Shown in pieces: positions 16,067-25,040 of a DNA stretch of 64,000 bases. Origin of the DNA: Eubacteriales bacterium. Lineage in GTDB: Bacteria; Bacillota; Clostridia; Oscillospirales; Butyricicoccaceae. Below the pieces are notes generated by a model. It saw nothing but the letters and a program-made list of their open reading frames with translations. It did no database searches and was not told the origin of the DNA. A program made the position numbers and the translations under genes. The stretch lies in NCBI GenBank assembly GCA_030524285.1, contig JAUNGQ010000001.1:1-64000 (forward strand), read 5' to 3'. Each line of letters begins with the position of its first letter. Position 1 is the stretch's first letter.

Positions 16067-17520
16067 CGATGCACCCCATTCCATCCGGCCAGAAACCGTT
16101 TGTCCGGTTTCATGGCAAACCATGGGAAACGGAACAGGACATCACGCCCACTGTGCTTTTCCGCAGACAACACATTGGTCAGATAGGGGATGCCAAAGGA
16201 CGTCAGGCGGCAGACGTGTGCTAAAATCAGCGAAAGTCCCAGCAGGACACCGTATAAGCCCAACACAGCGGCACAAATCAAAAGGAAAAAACGCAATACC
16301 AATGTTGCTGTGCGCAGCTTGGGGACAATCAATGCGGTAACACCGGAAAATGCAATGACAATGACCATTGGCGCGGATACAAACCGCGCATCCACGGCAG
16401 CTTGTCCCAAAACCAAACCGCCGACGATGGACAACGCCTGTCCGATGGTATCCGGCGTCCGCGTCCCGGCCTCCTTGAGGATTTCAAAGACGATCAGCGT
16501 GCCGATGGCCTCCGTAAATGTGGTGAATGGTACACCCTCACGGGAAGCTGCAATGGAAAATAGCAGCCGTGTGGGGATCATTTCCTGATGCCATGTCAAC
16601 AAGGCGACATAAATGGCGGGAAGGGTTAAGGTCAGGATAAAGCCTAACACCCGCAGCCAGCGGGTTAAATTGGTATAGAGATAGGAAATATAATAATCAT
16701 CATTTGCCTGAAAGGTTTCCTGTAAAATGTGAGGGACTGTCAGGGCAACCGGTGTGCCATCGACAATAATAGCAATTCTGCCTTCCAGCAGCTTGGCGGC
16801 AACGATATCCGGACGTTCGGTAAAGCCGGTTGTCGGGAAAGGAGAAGAACGGTTATCGCGTATGATTTCACTCAGATAATTGGCGTCCAATATGGAATCC
16901 AGATTGATCTCCTGTAAACGCTGCTTCACTGCTTCCAAAACCGTCAGATCTGCAATACCATTGATATAGCAGATGCTGACGGTTGTATGTGATACGGAAC
17001 CAACCTCAGAAAATTCAAAGCACAAATCCGGTGTGCGCAGCCGGCGTCGGATGAGCGCCAGATTGCCCATGAATGCCTCGGTAAAGCCTTCACGCGGGCC
17101 GCGCAGCACTTTTTCATTGTCCGGTTCATCTGGACCGCGCTTGTCGAAGCCCTTGGTATTGACAACGGCAGGGCGGCTATCCCCATCGACAAGGACAATG
17201 GTATCACCGTATAAAAAGGCAGTCAGCAGCTTGTCCGGCGTCGGATTGAATGGGCAGTCGTCAATGTGCAGAACCTCATCAATCACAGCGTCCATTGGCA
17301 TAGGCGCACCTTGCCATAGGCTGATTGGTTTGATCAGACTCTCGTTAATCGTGCTGCTTTGCACCATACCGTCAAAAAAGAACAGCGCGGCCCGCAAAGC
17401 AGGTGAGCCGCGTCCATGTACGACGCGGCAAATAAATGTATTGTCATGGACAAATAAAGCCTTCATACGGGCAATATTTTCGTCCAAATCGGTTGTAAAT
17501 TGAAAATCAGACAGGTTCAA
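16063..17520 (-). CDS. gerAA: Spore germination protein GerAA-type
   Basis: A 485-residue A subunit of a GerA-type germinant receptor. The N-terminal hydrophilic domain (about 1-240) includes RTPDLCFEFSEVGSVSHTTV and the TGFTERPDIVAAKLLEGRIA motif, and the C-terminal half has five or so membrane helices, including PTRLLFSIAASREGVPF. The start is TTG at 17520, 6 nt after AAGGAGG. Operon order is A-C-B with ATGA overlaps at both junctions. Expression is presumably forespore-specific (sigma-G), which I infer from the family and not from a promoter I could read. Confidence 0.93.
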   Translation of the reverse strand: MNLSDFQFTTDLDENIARMKALFVHDNTFICRVVHGRGSPALRAALFFFDGMVQSSTINESLIKPISLWQGAPMPMDAVIDEVLHIDDCPFNPTPDKLLTAFLYGDTIVLVDGDSRPAVVNTKGFDKRGPDEPDNEKVLRGPREGFTEAFMGNLALIRRRLRTPDLCFEFSEVGSVSHTTVSICYINGIADLTVLEAVKQRLQEINLDSILDANYLSEIIRDNRSSPFPTTGFTERPDIVAAKLLEGRIAIIVDGTPVALTVPHILQETFQANDDYYISYLYTNLTRWLRVLGFILTLTLPAIYVALLTWHQEMIPTRLLFSIAASREGVPFTTFTEAIGTLIVFEILKEAGTRTPDTIGQALSIVGGLVLGQAAVDARFVSAPMVIVIAFSGVTALIVPKLRTATLVLRFFLLICAAVLGLYGVLLGLSLILAHVCRLTSFGIPYLTNVLSAEKHSGRDVLFRFPWFAMKPDKRFLAGWNGVHR

Positions 17521-17613
17521 AAGAAAACCTCCTTGGTGAAATCACTGGTATTTCAGATGTGAGAAAGAATGGATTATCGAAAAATCTCTGTAAACATAAG
17601 AAGCCTTTCAGAT

Positions 17614-17784
17614 AAGGCTCCCTCTTTGAGGGAGCTGTCCGCGCTGTTGGCGCGGACTGAGGGAGTTTGACCGCATTCGTCTTCTGCATGGCAGTTACAG
17701 TTGATGCAGCAGATTTGTGTTTTACTCCTTCCACTACCGCTGCGCGGTGGTCCCTCTCCCTCGAAGAGGGAGGCTTTGGCAAAC
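17614..17784. repeat. Dispersed palindromic repeat, copy 3 (full length, tandem with copy 4)
   Basis: Starts AAGGCTCCCTCTTTGAGGGA and ends TCGAAGAGGGAGGCTTTGGC. The ends form imperfect terminal inverted repeats (AAGGCTCCCTCT and AGAGGGAGGCTT). Internal hairpin GTCCGCGC...GCGCGGAC and a CCGCTGCGCGG palindrome near the right end. Confidence 0.85.
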
Positions 17785-17802
17785 TTATGTTACGTTAGGA
17801 AT

Positions 17803-17973
17803 AAGGCTCCATCTTTGAGGGAGCTGTCCGCGCTGTTGGCGCGGACTGAGGGAGTTTGACCGCATTCGTCTTCTGCATGGCAGTTACAGCTGATATAGCA
17901 GATTTGTGTTTTACTCCTTCCACCACCGCTGCGCGGTGGTCCCTCTCCCTCGAAGAGGGAGGCTTTGGCAAAC
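17803..17973. repeat. Dispersed palindromic repeat, copy 4 (189 bp downstream of copy 3)
   Basis: Nearly identical to copy 3, with the whole unit and its flank (CAAAC..ATGTTAC) repeated at a 189-bp period. Differences are a few substitutions only, so the duplication is recent. The surrounding 17521-18070 gap has no supported gene. Confidence 0.85.
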
Positions 17974-18070
17974 CCATGTTACATTCATCCAAGAGGGAAT
18001 TTTTGCCTTGAAAGAACTTTTTTGTGCGTTGCATTCGGATCATCTATAAGGCTATATTTCTAGCATTATA

Positions 18071-19228
18071 TCATGCCAAATACTCCGCCAGCTTTTTACC
18101 AAATGCGCGAATGGAAAGCTCTGCTTCTTCTATCGTATTGGCGCTGGTGCCACATTCCAGAATCATACTGCCTGTGGTTGCCTGTTCGTTAAACCGTTGT
18201 TTGCGGAGGTTGACTGGACGCATCAGAGATGGATACTCTGATAGAATGCTTTTTTGCAAATTGACAGCAAAATTCAGATTGCTTTTCCAGTTCGGATGGG
18301 TCAGTCCCCCAGCGTTGGTGCCCATGACAAACATCAGCTGTGCACAGGTTTGCCCGTCAATTTCAGAAACGACTTTATATTCCATACCGGAGGAAGTAAT
18401 CATGGAATCCCGATGCAGGTCAATGATGACCTTGATGGATGGTGTTTGATCCATTTGTTCCTCTATGATATCCATGGCACGGTTATAAGACTGATTATAG
18501 CTGGGAGAATCGATGATTTCCCGGCAGTGTACCACACCAATACCCTGTTGCTCCAGAACCTCAGTGAGTACATCTCCGATATAAACGACGTTGTGTGTCG
18601 GATCTTCGGATCGTCCGCCGTGCTGGTCTACATATGCTTCGCTGGCATGCGTATGCAAAATCATAACTGTCGGCTGTTCGGCAGATTCATTTTTTGTAAT
18701 TTTCAGCGGGTCAGCCAGCATATCTGCAAGATTGTAGGATAAACCGGACATATTGGAGATATAAACGCCATCCTGTCCGGGATAATCCCCATTTTGACCG
18801 GTAATGGTCAATTCCTTGATCGCAGCGCCGTCTGCCGTGGATGTCGGTGCGTTGGAGGTATCGACAGCCTTCTGCACATTGTCCGGCAGAGCAAACAGGC
18901 TTTCTGAAACCAGCGTGCCGGTGGCGTCGGTATCACAGCTACCTTCCGAGGCTGTCATGTGCTCCGGAAGTGCTTCGGCAGAAACGACTTCCTCTACGCT
19001 AACTGCATTGGGCGTATGCTCGGAGACAGATTCCCAGCCCAGCGCGCCAATTTCCGAGGAGAGTGCAGCCTGTACAAAGTCGGAATTGCCGGCAATGGAT
19101 TTCAGAACAGTTTCCAGTTGTGGGCTGATGCCAAAATGGTCAATCGCCAACAGGGCGCCTGCCATCAGTAGGCAGGGGATACTCCATAAGGGAAGTCCGT
19201 TTCGCTTTTTTCGTGGTTTCTTCGCCAT
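18071..19228 (-). CDS. spoIIP: Stage II sporulation protein P
   Basis: A 385-residue protein with one N-terminal membrane anchor (about residues 12-30) and a C-terminal amidase domain (about 165-385). SpoIIP is the N-acetylmuramoyl-L-alanine amidase of the DMP complex that thins septal peptidoglycan during engulfment. Metal and catalytic residues are visible in ILHTHASEAY, IDLHRDSM and the late MILECGTSAN. The middle (about 60-150) is low-conservation linker. It follows gpr on the same strand by 153 bp, an arrangement common in sporulating Firmicutes. Confidence 0.96.
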   Translation of the reverse strand: MAKKPRKKRNGLPLWSIPCLLMAGALLAIDHFGISPQLETVLKSIAGNSDFVQAALSSEIGALGWESVSEHTPNAVSVEEVVSAEALPEHMTASEGSCDTDATGTLVSESLFALPDNVQKAVDTSNAPTSTADGAAIKELTITGQNGDYPGQDGVYISNMSGLSYNLADMLADPLKITKNESAEQPTVMILHTHASEAYVDQHGGRSEDPTHNVVYIGDVLTEVLEQQGIGVVHCREIIDSPSYNQSYNRAMDIIEEQMDQTPSIKVIIDLHRDSMITSSGMEYKVVSEIDGQTCAQLMFVMGTNAGGLTHPNWKSNLNFAVNLQKSILSEYPSLMRPVNLRKQRFNEQATTGSMILECGTSANTIEEAELSIRAFGKKLAEYLA

Positions 19229-19381
19229 ATCGTTCCCCTGCCTTTTCCGTTAAAAATTGTGTTTGTACAAAATTCTATTCCCGAAAACGGACAGATATGC
19301 AGAACGGCGAAGCAGAAACCATAAAACTCCTTCTGTGGAGAGAGCGAACACCGCATTTCTACTGTGATATAGAGCGGAAAT

Positions 19382-20254
19382 TCAGGATAAAAACAGATCG
19401 ATATCTGTAATATCCAGCGTTGGATGCAAGAACAGGTTGATGCCATAGCCGATGACGCGGGCGGCATCGGCAACCTGCTGATCCACATCACGGGTTGTAA
19501 CCAGCACTGGTGTATGCAGATCATCGAGCGCTTCACAGGATGCGCCGGACTGTTCGGCGATATCTTCCGCCAGTGTCGCGCCATCGACAACAGTTGGAAC
19601 TCCGATGGCAATCACCGGGACACCCAGTTCTTTTTTTGTCAGTGCAGCACGGGCATTGCCAACACCTGAGCCGGGAACAATACCGGTATCAGTCAACTGA
19701 ATGGTACGCATCAGACGACTGAGCCGACGGGCGGCCAGTGCATCGACTGCAATCACAAGACCCGGCTTGATGCGCTGGATGACGCCCAGTACAATTTCGC
19801 TGGTTTCAACGCCGGTCATACCCAGCACGCCCGGTGCGAGTACCGCAACCGGACGAAAGGCGCGGAACTGTGCAGGGGAACGCTCGATCAGATGACGGGT
19901 AGCCAGTACATTCTGACAGCACAATGGGCCGACGGCATCCGGCGTCACAGCGCGGTTTCCCAGACCAATGACAAGTACGGTAGAATGCGTGTCCTGCATA
20001 GAAGGCGCCAGCTGATCCAGTACCTGTGCGACTGCATGGCAGGCGCGTGGAAACGCATCTGCCTCGCGGCGGAGCAGGCCGTCGATCGACAGCGTATCAT
20101 ATCTGCCTGGCGGCTTGCCAAGGGCGTTTGGTTCCTTTTGTATGGTAACCTGCCGCAGGGGAAAGCCCTCCAGCATGGTTTCTTTCCGGATGACATCCTC
20201 TGCCGAAGAATGCTGCTCCAGTAATTCCAATGCTAAATCTGTACGAATTGCCAT
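19382..20254 (-). CDS. gpr: GPR endopeptidase (germination protease)
   Basis: A 290-residue spore protease that degrades small acid-soluble spore proteins during germination. The N-terminus MAIRTDLALE resembles the family's processing region, and GLGNRAVTPDAVGP carries the conserved catalytic-site motif. Later GVETSEIVLGVI, LVIAVDALAARRLSR and PGSGVGNAR are all typical. It is shorter than the Bacillus protein (about 370), as usual for clostridial forms. A GGAGGAAA-like site lies upstream of ATG 20254. Same strand and order as spoIIP. Confidence 0.96.
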   Translation of the reverse strand: MAIRTDLALELLEQHSSAEDVIRKETMLEGFPLRQVTIQKEPNALGKPPGRYDTLSIDGLLRREADAFPRACHAVAQVLDQLAPSMQDTHSTVLVIGLGNRAVTPDAVGPLCCQNVLATRHLIERSPAQFRAFRPVAVLAPGVLGMTGVETSEIVLGVIQRIKPGLVIAVDALAARRLSRLMRTIQLTDTGIVPGSGVGNARAALTKKELGVPVIAIGVPTVVDGATLAEDIAEQSGASCEALDDLHTPVLVTTRDVDQQVADAARVIGYGINLFLHPTLDITDIDLFLS

Positions 20255-20418
20255 GTGTTTCCTCCTTTGTATCCTCAGTATGTTCCGCAGAATGCCATTC
20301 TATGTATGTTATCTGGATGAAATTACCGGAATACAGCGAAAAAACATCGGGTTTTTAGCAAAAACGCCTGCCGTCAGATGTGTTTTGGAAAAAATAAATC
20401 GAAAAAATGAAATTAGAC

Positions 20419-20447
20419 TTGATTTTTATGGCATGGCGTGATAGAAT
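20419..20447 (+). promoter_or_regulatory. rpsT promoter
   Basis: TTGATT (20419-20424), 17 bp, TAGAAT (20442-20447), 45 bp before the rpsT start. Confidence 0.65.
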
Positions 20448-20491
20448 TTCAAGTACTGACTACACTTGATGGAGTAAGGAGGTGGACAAAA

Positions 20492-20755
20492 ATGCCGAAT
20501 ATCAAGTCTGCCAAGAAGCGCGTACTGGTAACCAAGGTAAAGGACGCACGCAATCAGGCTGCTCGTACCCAGCTGAAGACCATTCTGAAGAAGTTTGACG
20601 CTGCTGTTGCATCCGAGGACAAGGCTGCCGCAGAGTCTGCATATAAGAACGCAGTCAAGGCTCTTGACAAAGCTGCTGCAAGCAAGCTGATTCACAAGAA
20701 CAAGGCTGCAAACAAGAAGAGCGCTCTTACCCTCAAGCTGAATGCTGCAAAGTAA
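20492..20755 (+). CDS. rpsT: 30S ribosomal protein S20
   Basis: An 87-residue, Lys/Ala-rich protein of exact S20 size, starting MPNIKSAKKRVLVTKVKDAR. S20 binds 16S rRNA early in 30S assembly. The sequence KALDKAAASKLIHKNKAANKKSAL at the C-terminus is diagnostic. Start at ATG 20492 follows AAGGAGGTGG. Single gene with its own promoter and terminator, close to gpr as in many Firmicutes (gpr and rpsT divergent). Confidence 0.98.
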   Translation: MPNIKSAKKRVLVTKVKDARNQAARTQLKTILKKFDAAVASEDKAAAESAYKNAVKALDKAAASKLIHKNKAANKKSALTLKLNAAK

Positions 20756-20784
20756 GGGATTTTTGCTTCAATTTTTGAAGATTA

Positions 20785-20812
20785 AAAACGCATCCGCGCG
20801 GGTGCGTTTTTT
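20785..20812 (+). terminator. rpsT terminator
   Basis: AAAACGCATCC (20785-20795) pairs with GGGTGCGTTTT (20800-20810), loop GCGC, then TT. Confidence 0.9.
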
Positions 20813-20861
20813 GTTTCATGATTCTGTTTGTGCAAAGGAAGTTTATAGAATAGTCCTCTAA

Positions 20862-21020
20862 AAGGTTCCTGCTTCGAGGGAGCAGTCTGCGCAAGCAGCG
20901 CGGACTGAGGGAGTTATAAAATAAGAGGAACAGAGATTCATTTTATCATAATGATTTCCTTTTTCAACTCCCTCCGTCTTCGCCTGTGGCGAATCCACCT
21001 CCCTCCTCTGAGGGAGGCTT
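20862..21020. repeat. Dispersed palindromic repeat, copy 5
   Basis: Left arm AAGGTTCCTGCTTCGAGGGA, then GCGCAAGCAGCGCGGACTGA, an AT-rich middle, and right arm CAACTCCCTCCGTCTTCGCC ending CCTCTGAGGGAGGCTT. The middle differs from copies 3 and 4 but the arms match copy 7 closely. It lies 35 bp before the cysteine desulfurase start. Confidence 0.8.
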
Positions 21021-21054
21021 TGTGTTAGACCATCATGTAAGGAGCAAATAACAT

Positions 21055-22182
21055 ATGCATTATCTGGATCACGCGGCAACCACTGCCGTATTGCCGGAGG
21101 CTGCGCAAATCGCCTGCCGGGTGATGACCGAACAGTTCGGTAATCCGTCAAGTGTTCATAAAATGGGTATTGCGGCATCCGGTATTGTGGAAAAGGCACG
21201 CAAACAGGTTGCTGCAATCCTGAATGCGGAGCCGTCTGAAATCACGTTTACTTCCTGCGGGACAGAAGCTACAGCGACAGCAATTTATGGGGCCTGCCGG
21301 AGAAAAGGCCGCGGAAAGCATATTATTACCACAATGATCGAGCATTCGGCAACGTTGAATACCGTCAAGCAGCTGGAACAGGAGGGCTTTGAGGTAACAT
21401 ACCTGGAGCCGGATGCGGACGGGCATATTTCGACTGCCGATTTGCGTGCAGCTGTGCGCCCGGATACGGCGCTGCTGACCTGTATGTTGGTTAATAATGA
21501 AATCGGTACGGTACTTCCGGTAAAGGAATTTGGCAAAATTCTCAAGAAAAAAGCGCCGAATGCATTGTTTCATATTGATGCGGTGCAGGGATTGGCACGC
21601 CTGCCGATCAAGCCGAAGCTGTGGAATGCGGACTTTATCAGTGTCAGCGGGCATAAAATCGGTGCGCCGAAGGGAATCGGCGCATTGTACATCCGCAAGG
21701 GTGTCCGTATTGCGCCGTTGATGCTCGGCGGCGGGCAGGAACGCGGTATGCGTCCGGGCACGGAAGCGACACCGAATATTGCTGCTTTCGGAGAAGCCTG
21801 CCGGATCTGCATGGAGCAGATGGATGACAATGCTGCCAAGGTAGAGGCGCTGTGCACACAGCTCAAGGAAGGCATTGCGCAGCGGTTCCCGTGGGCAGTT
21901 TATAACGGAAAGCATGATATACCACATGTGATAAACGTTTCCTTTCCGGGCTGCAAGAGTGAGGTTTTGCTGCGTGTGCTCGAAATGCATGCGGTATATG
22001 TCTCCTCCGGTTCTGCCTGCGCTAAGGGCAAGGCAAGCCATGTGCTGGCAGCGATGAGGCTGGAGCATACCCGCATTGACAGTGCGTTGCGTATCAGCTT
22101 TGCGCCGTCCAATACATCGGACGATGTGGAGGCGCTGCTGGACGCATTGGAGGAAGGAACCAAACGGCTGAAAAGGGAATAA
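21055..22182 (+). CDS. Cysteine desulfurase family protein (NifS/IscS-like)
   Basis: A 375-residue class V aminotransferase-fold PLP enzyme that releases sulfur from cysteine as a persulfide. The N-terminus has YLDHAATTAVLPEA, the PLP Lys is Lys201 in SVSGHKIGAPKG, and the sulfur-carrying Cys is in SSGSACAKGKASHVL. In many Clostridia this enzyme sits directly before thiI and donates sulfur for tRNA 4-thiouridine. Here the next conserved gene is indeed thiI but 1.4 kb away, the gap filled by AT-rich small genes. The ATG at 21055 has AAGGAG just upstream. Confidence 0.94.
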   Translation: MHYLDHAATTAVLPEAAQIACRVMTEQFGNPSSVHKMGIAASGIVEKARKQVAAILNAEPSEITFTSCGTEATATAIYGACRRKGRGKHIITTMIEHSATLNTVKQLEQEGFEVTYLEPDADGHISTADLRAAVRPDTALLTCMLVNNEIGTVLPVKEFGKILKKKAPNALFHIDAVQGLARLPIKPKLWNADFISVSGHKIGAPKGIGALYIRKGVRIAPLMLGGGQERGMRPGTEATPNIAAFGEACRICMEQMDDNAAKVEALCTQLKEGIAQRFPWAVYNGKHDIPHVINVSFPGCKSEVLLRVLEMHAVYVSSGSACAKGKASHVLAAMRLEHTRIDSALRISFAPSNTSDDVEALLDALEEGTKRLKRE

Positions 22183-22195
22183 ATCGTTTGCGCAG

Positions 22196-22234
22196 AAAGC
22201 GTACCTGTCAGATGGATGGGTACGCTTTGTTTTT
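22196..22234 (+). terminator. Terminator of the cysteine desulfurase gene
   Basis: AAAGCGTACC (22196-22205) pairs with GGTACGCTTT (22219-22228), followed by GTTTTTA. Confidence 0.85.
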
Positions 22235-22368
22235 ATGTAAATGTATGTTGAAAACAGGTGTAACACGCAAATACCAAAAATCGGACATTTTTTTTGAAAA
22301 TTTTTCCAGAGAAATTTCAGGCAGAAATATGTGTAGTATTACATATAGTAACAAATTGCGGGATATGG

Positions 22369-22374
22369 TATAAT
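22369..22374 (+). promoter_or_regulatory. Candidate -10 element before the 94-residue membrane protein gene
   Basis: TATAAT preceded by TGG (extended -10) about 100 bp upstream of the start at 22473. No clear -35. The 22235-22472 gap is AT-rich and otherwise empty. Confidence 0.4.
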
Positions 22375-22472
22375 GCAAATATAAAGCATCTGGGGGATAT
22401 GGGACGAAATTGGGGATGGGTTGAGTCCGATGAAGTATGATATATGGATGCACTTTATGAGGAGAGATTTAT

Positions 22473-22757
22473 ATGAGTTCATGGAGAAAGAAATTTTTTA
22501 TCGCAGGAATGATTTTCTTCGTTATAACGCTCATAATTCTTGCACTTTTTTTATGTATTCCAGCAATATATGAAAGATTGAGCCACGAGGTGTTGTGCTT
22601 TGTACCGATTACATTTGATTTATTAGCAACAGTGTCTTTCGCTATATTTACTATCAGTCGTCCATATACAGAAAATTGGTTTCCGCGAACTTTAGCGGTA
22701 GTGTTTATTGGCGGAGTACCTGCACTTGTATGGTATGCAATATGGTTTGTAAATTAA
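22473..22757 (+). CDS. Small three-helix membrane protein, unknown
   Basis: A 94-residue protein with three hydrophobic segments (about 9-30, 42-62, 71-92) and a basic N-terminus. I do not recognise a family. GAGGAGAG before ATG 22473 supports translation. Its AT-rich composition differs from the flanking desulfurase and thiI genes, and it lies in the block that separates those normally adjacent genes, so recent acquisition is likely. Confidence 0.65.
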   Translation: MSSWRKKFFIAGMIFFVITLIILALFLCIPAIYERLSHEVLCFVPITFDLLATVSFAIFTISRPYTENWFPRTLAVVFIGGVPALVWYAIWFVN

Positions 22758-22810
22758 AGTAAATCAAGCCAAAATCGTGAAATAGACATAAAAACAGGCT
22801 CATATAGTGA

Positions 22811-23035
22811 ACCATTAAGTATAAGGGCTATAACACAGCATATAGCAACACGAGTTTGGATGGTTTTTCAGATAAATCCAGTGTTTCTTCTTATGCAGTA
22901 ACTGCGATGAAATGGGCCGTATCCAGAGGCGTTATCTCTGGAACCAGCAGTACAACGCTTTCACCGAAGGGAACGGTAACAAGGGCTCAATATGCCACGA
23001 TGCTAAAGTGCATGTTGGAAAATACTGCGAGATAA
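22811..23035 (+). pseudogene. Remnant of an S-layer homology (SLH) domain protein
   Basis: An open stretch of 74 codons without a usable start, ending at TAA 23033. Codons from 22859 encode DGFSDKSSVSSYAVTAMKWA, then VSRGVISGTSSTTLSPKGTV and TRAQYATMLKCMLEN. This is the full SLH pattern: FSD...YAV..WAV..GVI.G...T..P...VTRAQ.A.ML. SLH domains anchor proteins to pyruvylated wall polymers and sit at the ends of large surface proteins. Everything upstream has been lost, so this is the 3' tail of a deleted gene. Confidence 0.75.
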
Positions 23036-23080
23036 AAATCGAACAAATTCTTTCCAGTGTTTGAAAGGCGGTGCACAGCG

Positions 23081-23455
23081 ATGAAACGAAGAAAATGGGA
23101 TAGAGATGATTACAAGGTTGCAGGCTGCGTGAGTATCGTTGTCGTGGTTGCTTTTGTTATCTTGACAATGCTTGCTGGCATATTCGGGACGAAGGCTATC
23201 ATAATCATGTTGCTGCTGATGATAATAACGACTGGTTTCTTTGTTGGCTGGGCTTTAAAAAACAAATCGCGTTGGAGCGCGTTTTGGCAGGCAGCGGGTG
23301 TCATATTGACCGGTTGCGGATTTCTGTTTGCGTATCCTGTCATTTGGATGCTGGACTATAGGGTCACGATTCCAATACCAGCTTCTTATCTTTTCATGGG
23401 TTATATAGGCATCATTGTACTTTGCTTTATTTTATCTCTTACACCAAAACGGTAA
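23081..23455 (+). CDS. Small four-helix membrane protein, unknown
   Basis: A 124-residue protein: a basic N-terminus (MKRRKWDRDDYKV) and four hydrophobic segments (about 15-40, 42-60, 66-84, 97-120). No recognisable domain. ATG 23081 is preceded by GAAAGGCGGTG; a longer frame from 23057 is possible but less well supported. It shares the insert between the desulfurase and thiI genes with the 94-residue protein and the SLH remnant. Confidence 0.6.
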   Translation: MKRRKWDRDDYKVAGCVSIVVVVAFVILTMLAGIFGTKAIIIMLLLMIITTGFFVGWALKNKSRWSAFWQAAGVILTGCGFLFAYPVIWMLDYRVTIPIPASYLFMGYIGIIVLCFILSLTPKR

Positions 23456-23586
23456 GTAACTCATGACAGAATATCATTGGCGCACACCGAATAGGTGTGC
23501 GCTTGTTCTTGCAAACCAATCCCTGCTATGCTAAGATAGCAGATGAATGATTGCAGAAAATATAAGCTTATATGAGGTTATTGTAT

Positions 23587-24750
23587 ATGAAAGAAGTATT
23601 GTTGCTGAAACTTGGTGAGGTTGTTTTAAAAGGCTTAAACCGCCGCCGCTTTGAAAGCAGGCTGATTGCCAATCTTCGCCGCCGCGTCGAAAAGGTTGGA
23701 AAATGCCGTGTGTATGTCATGCAGTCCACGATCTATGTTGAACCCGCTGACGGCGTAGATATGGATGAGGTACTGGAAGCGGTTATGAATGTATTTGGCG
23801 TTGCTGCCATCTGCCGTGCCGCAGTCTGTGAAAAGAGCATGGAAGCGATCTGGGATACTGTGAATGAATATCTGGCAGATGAGCTGGAAAGTGCGGAGCG
23901 GTTTAAGGTAGAAGCAAAGCGTTCGGATAAGAAATTCCCGCTCAATTCCATTCAGATTTGCCAGCAGATCGGCGGTGATCTGGATGATAAATATGAGCAT
24001 CTGATTCCGGATATGCACAATCCGGAGCTGCGTGTCAATATTGAGGTGCGGGATAAAGCGGCATATGTACATGCCGGTAAGATTCCGGGACCGGGCGGTA
24101 TGCCGGTTGGCACCAATGGCAAGGCAGCGTTGCTGCTGTCCGGCGGCATTGATTCTCCGGTAGCAGGTTATATGATGGCAAAGCGTGGTTTGGAGCTGTG
24201 TGCGGTACATTTCTTCAGTTATCCGTATACATCCGAACGTGCAAAGGAAAAGGTGATGTCGCTTGCCGAGCAGCTGACGCATTATGCAGGCCGTATGGAG
24301 GTATATGTTGTGCCGTTCACCGAAATTCAGGAGGCGATCCGTGACAATTGCCCTGAAGATATGTTTACACTGATTATGCGGCGGTTTATGATGCGGCTGT
24401 CAGCCAGGATAGCGCAGGAGCATGAAGCAGGCGCATTGATTACTGGTGAAAGTCTCGGACAGGTTGCATCTCAGACAATGGAAGCAATGAACGTCACCGG
24501 AGCTGTCTGCGAGATACCGGTATTCCGTCCGGTGATTGGTATGGATAAGGAGGAAATTGTACAGATTTCCCGCAAAATCGGCACGTTTGAGACATCAATT
24601 TTGCCGTATGAGGACTGCTGCACCGTATTTACACCGAAACATCCGCTGACCCGTCCGAAAAAATCCCGTGTAGAGGAAGCAGAACGTGCACTGGATGTCG
24701 ATGTATTGGAAGCAAAGGCGCTGGAAGGCGTGGAATGCGTCATACTGTAA
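23587..24750 (+). CDS. thiI: tRNA 4-thiouridine synthase (tRNA uracil 4-sulfurtransferase)
   Basis: A 387-residue enzyme: ferredoxin-like N-terminus (EVLLLKLGEVVLKGLNRRRF), THUMP domain (about 60-165), and a PP-loop ATPase domain with LLSGGIDSPVAGYMMAKRG at about 180. It makes 4-thiouridine at tRNA position 8 and can serve thiamine synthesis. The C-terminal rhodanese domain of the E. coli enzyme is absent, as in most Firmicutes, with Cys in YEDCCTVFTPKHP near residue 345. ATG 23587 is chosen over 23572 for its GAGG site and conserved N-terminus. Its sulfur donor is presumably the desulfurase at 21 kb. Confidence 0.96.
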   Translation: MKEVLLLKLGEVVLKGLNRRRFESRLIANLRRRVEKVGKCRVYVMQSTIYVEPADGVDMDEVLEAVMNVFGVAAICRAAVCEKSMEAIWDTVNEYLADELESAERFKVEAKRSDKKFPLNSIQICQQIGGDLDDKYEHLIPDMHNPELRVNIEVRDKAAYVHAGKIPGPGGMPVGTNGKAALLLSGGIDSPVAGYMMAKRGLELCAVHFFSYPYTSERAKEKVMSLAEQLTHYAGRMEVYVVPFTEIQEAIRDNCPEDMFTLIMRRFMMRLSARIAQEHEAGALITGESLGQVASQTMEAMNVTGAVCEIPVFRPVIGMDKEEIVQISRKIGTFETSILPYEDCCTVFTPKHPLTRPKKSRVEEAERALDVDVLEAKALEGVECVIL

Positions 24751-25011
24751 CATAATACCCCAAAAGAGGGAGAAACTGCGTGTAATATGATGCATCGGGA
24801 GAAGATGCAGGAAAAATATCATAAATTTTTTCTATGTGACGACAAAAATTTAAAAATATATATAAATTATTGGGGTTTAGAACAAATTATTTGTATATAA
24901 TCACAAAAAATTACAGGGGATTTTTGGGAAAATGATAAAATTTTGGTATCATAAAAGGTATATTTTGGCGTTTTAGCAGTGGGAATCATGGTAGAACAGC
25001 ATAGACATAAT
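24751..25011. other. AT-rich intergenic stretch without gene
   Basis: Very AT-rich, with runs such as AAATATATATAAATTATT and a TATAAT at about 24894. No open frame with a ribosome site, no good hairpin terminator, no repeat copy. It may carry the end of the thiI transcript and regulatory sequence for hbd. Confidence 0.4.
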
Positions 25012-25040
25012 TTGAAAAAAAATCAAAAACATGATATAGT
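25012..25040 (+). promoter_or_regulatory. hbd promoter
   Basis: TTGAAA (25012-25017), 17 bp, TATAGT (25035-25040), 92 bp before the start codon. Confidence 0.65.

Noticed and set aside
17507..17782. Leftward open frame of about 90 codons (starts PKPPSSRERDHRAAVV-like)
   Set aside because: It is read from dispersed repeat copy 3, and an almost identical frame is read from copy 4. It runs into the gerAA promoter/ribosome site region and has no Shine-Dalgarno sequence. Spurious repeat-encoded frame.
17614..17973. CRISPR-like tandem repeats
   Set aside because: Two long units of 189 bp, no short direct repeats with unique spacers and no cas genes. This is a duplicated MITE-like element.
17795..18043. 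Leftward open frame of about 80 codons over repeat copy 4
   Set aside because: Same reason: repeat-derived and without a ribosome site or homology outside the repeat.
24770..24830. Pseudogene fragment after thiI
   Set aside because: Short open stretches exist on both strands but none extends a recognisable domain. The region is AT-rich noncoding.
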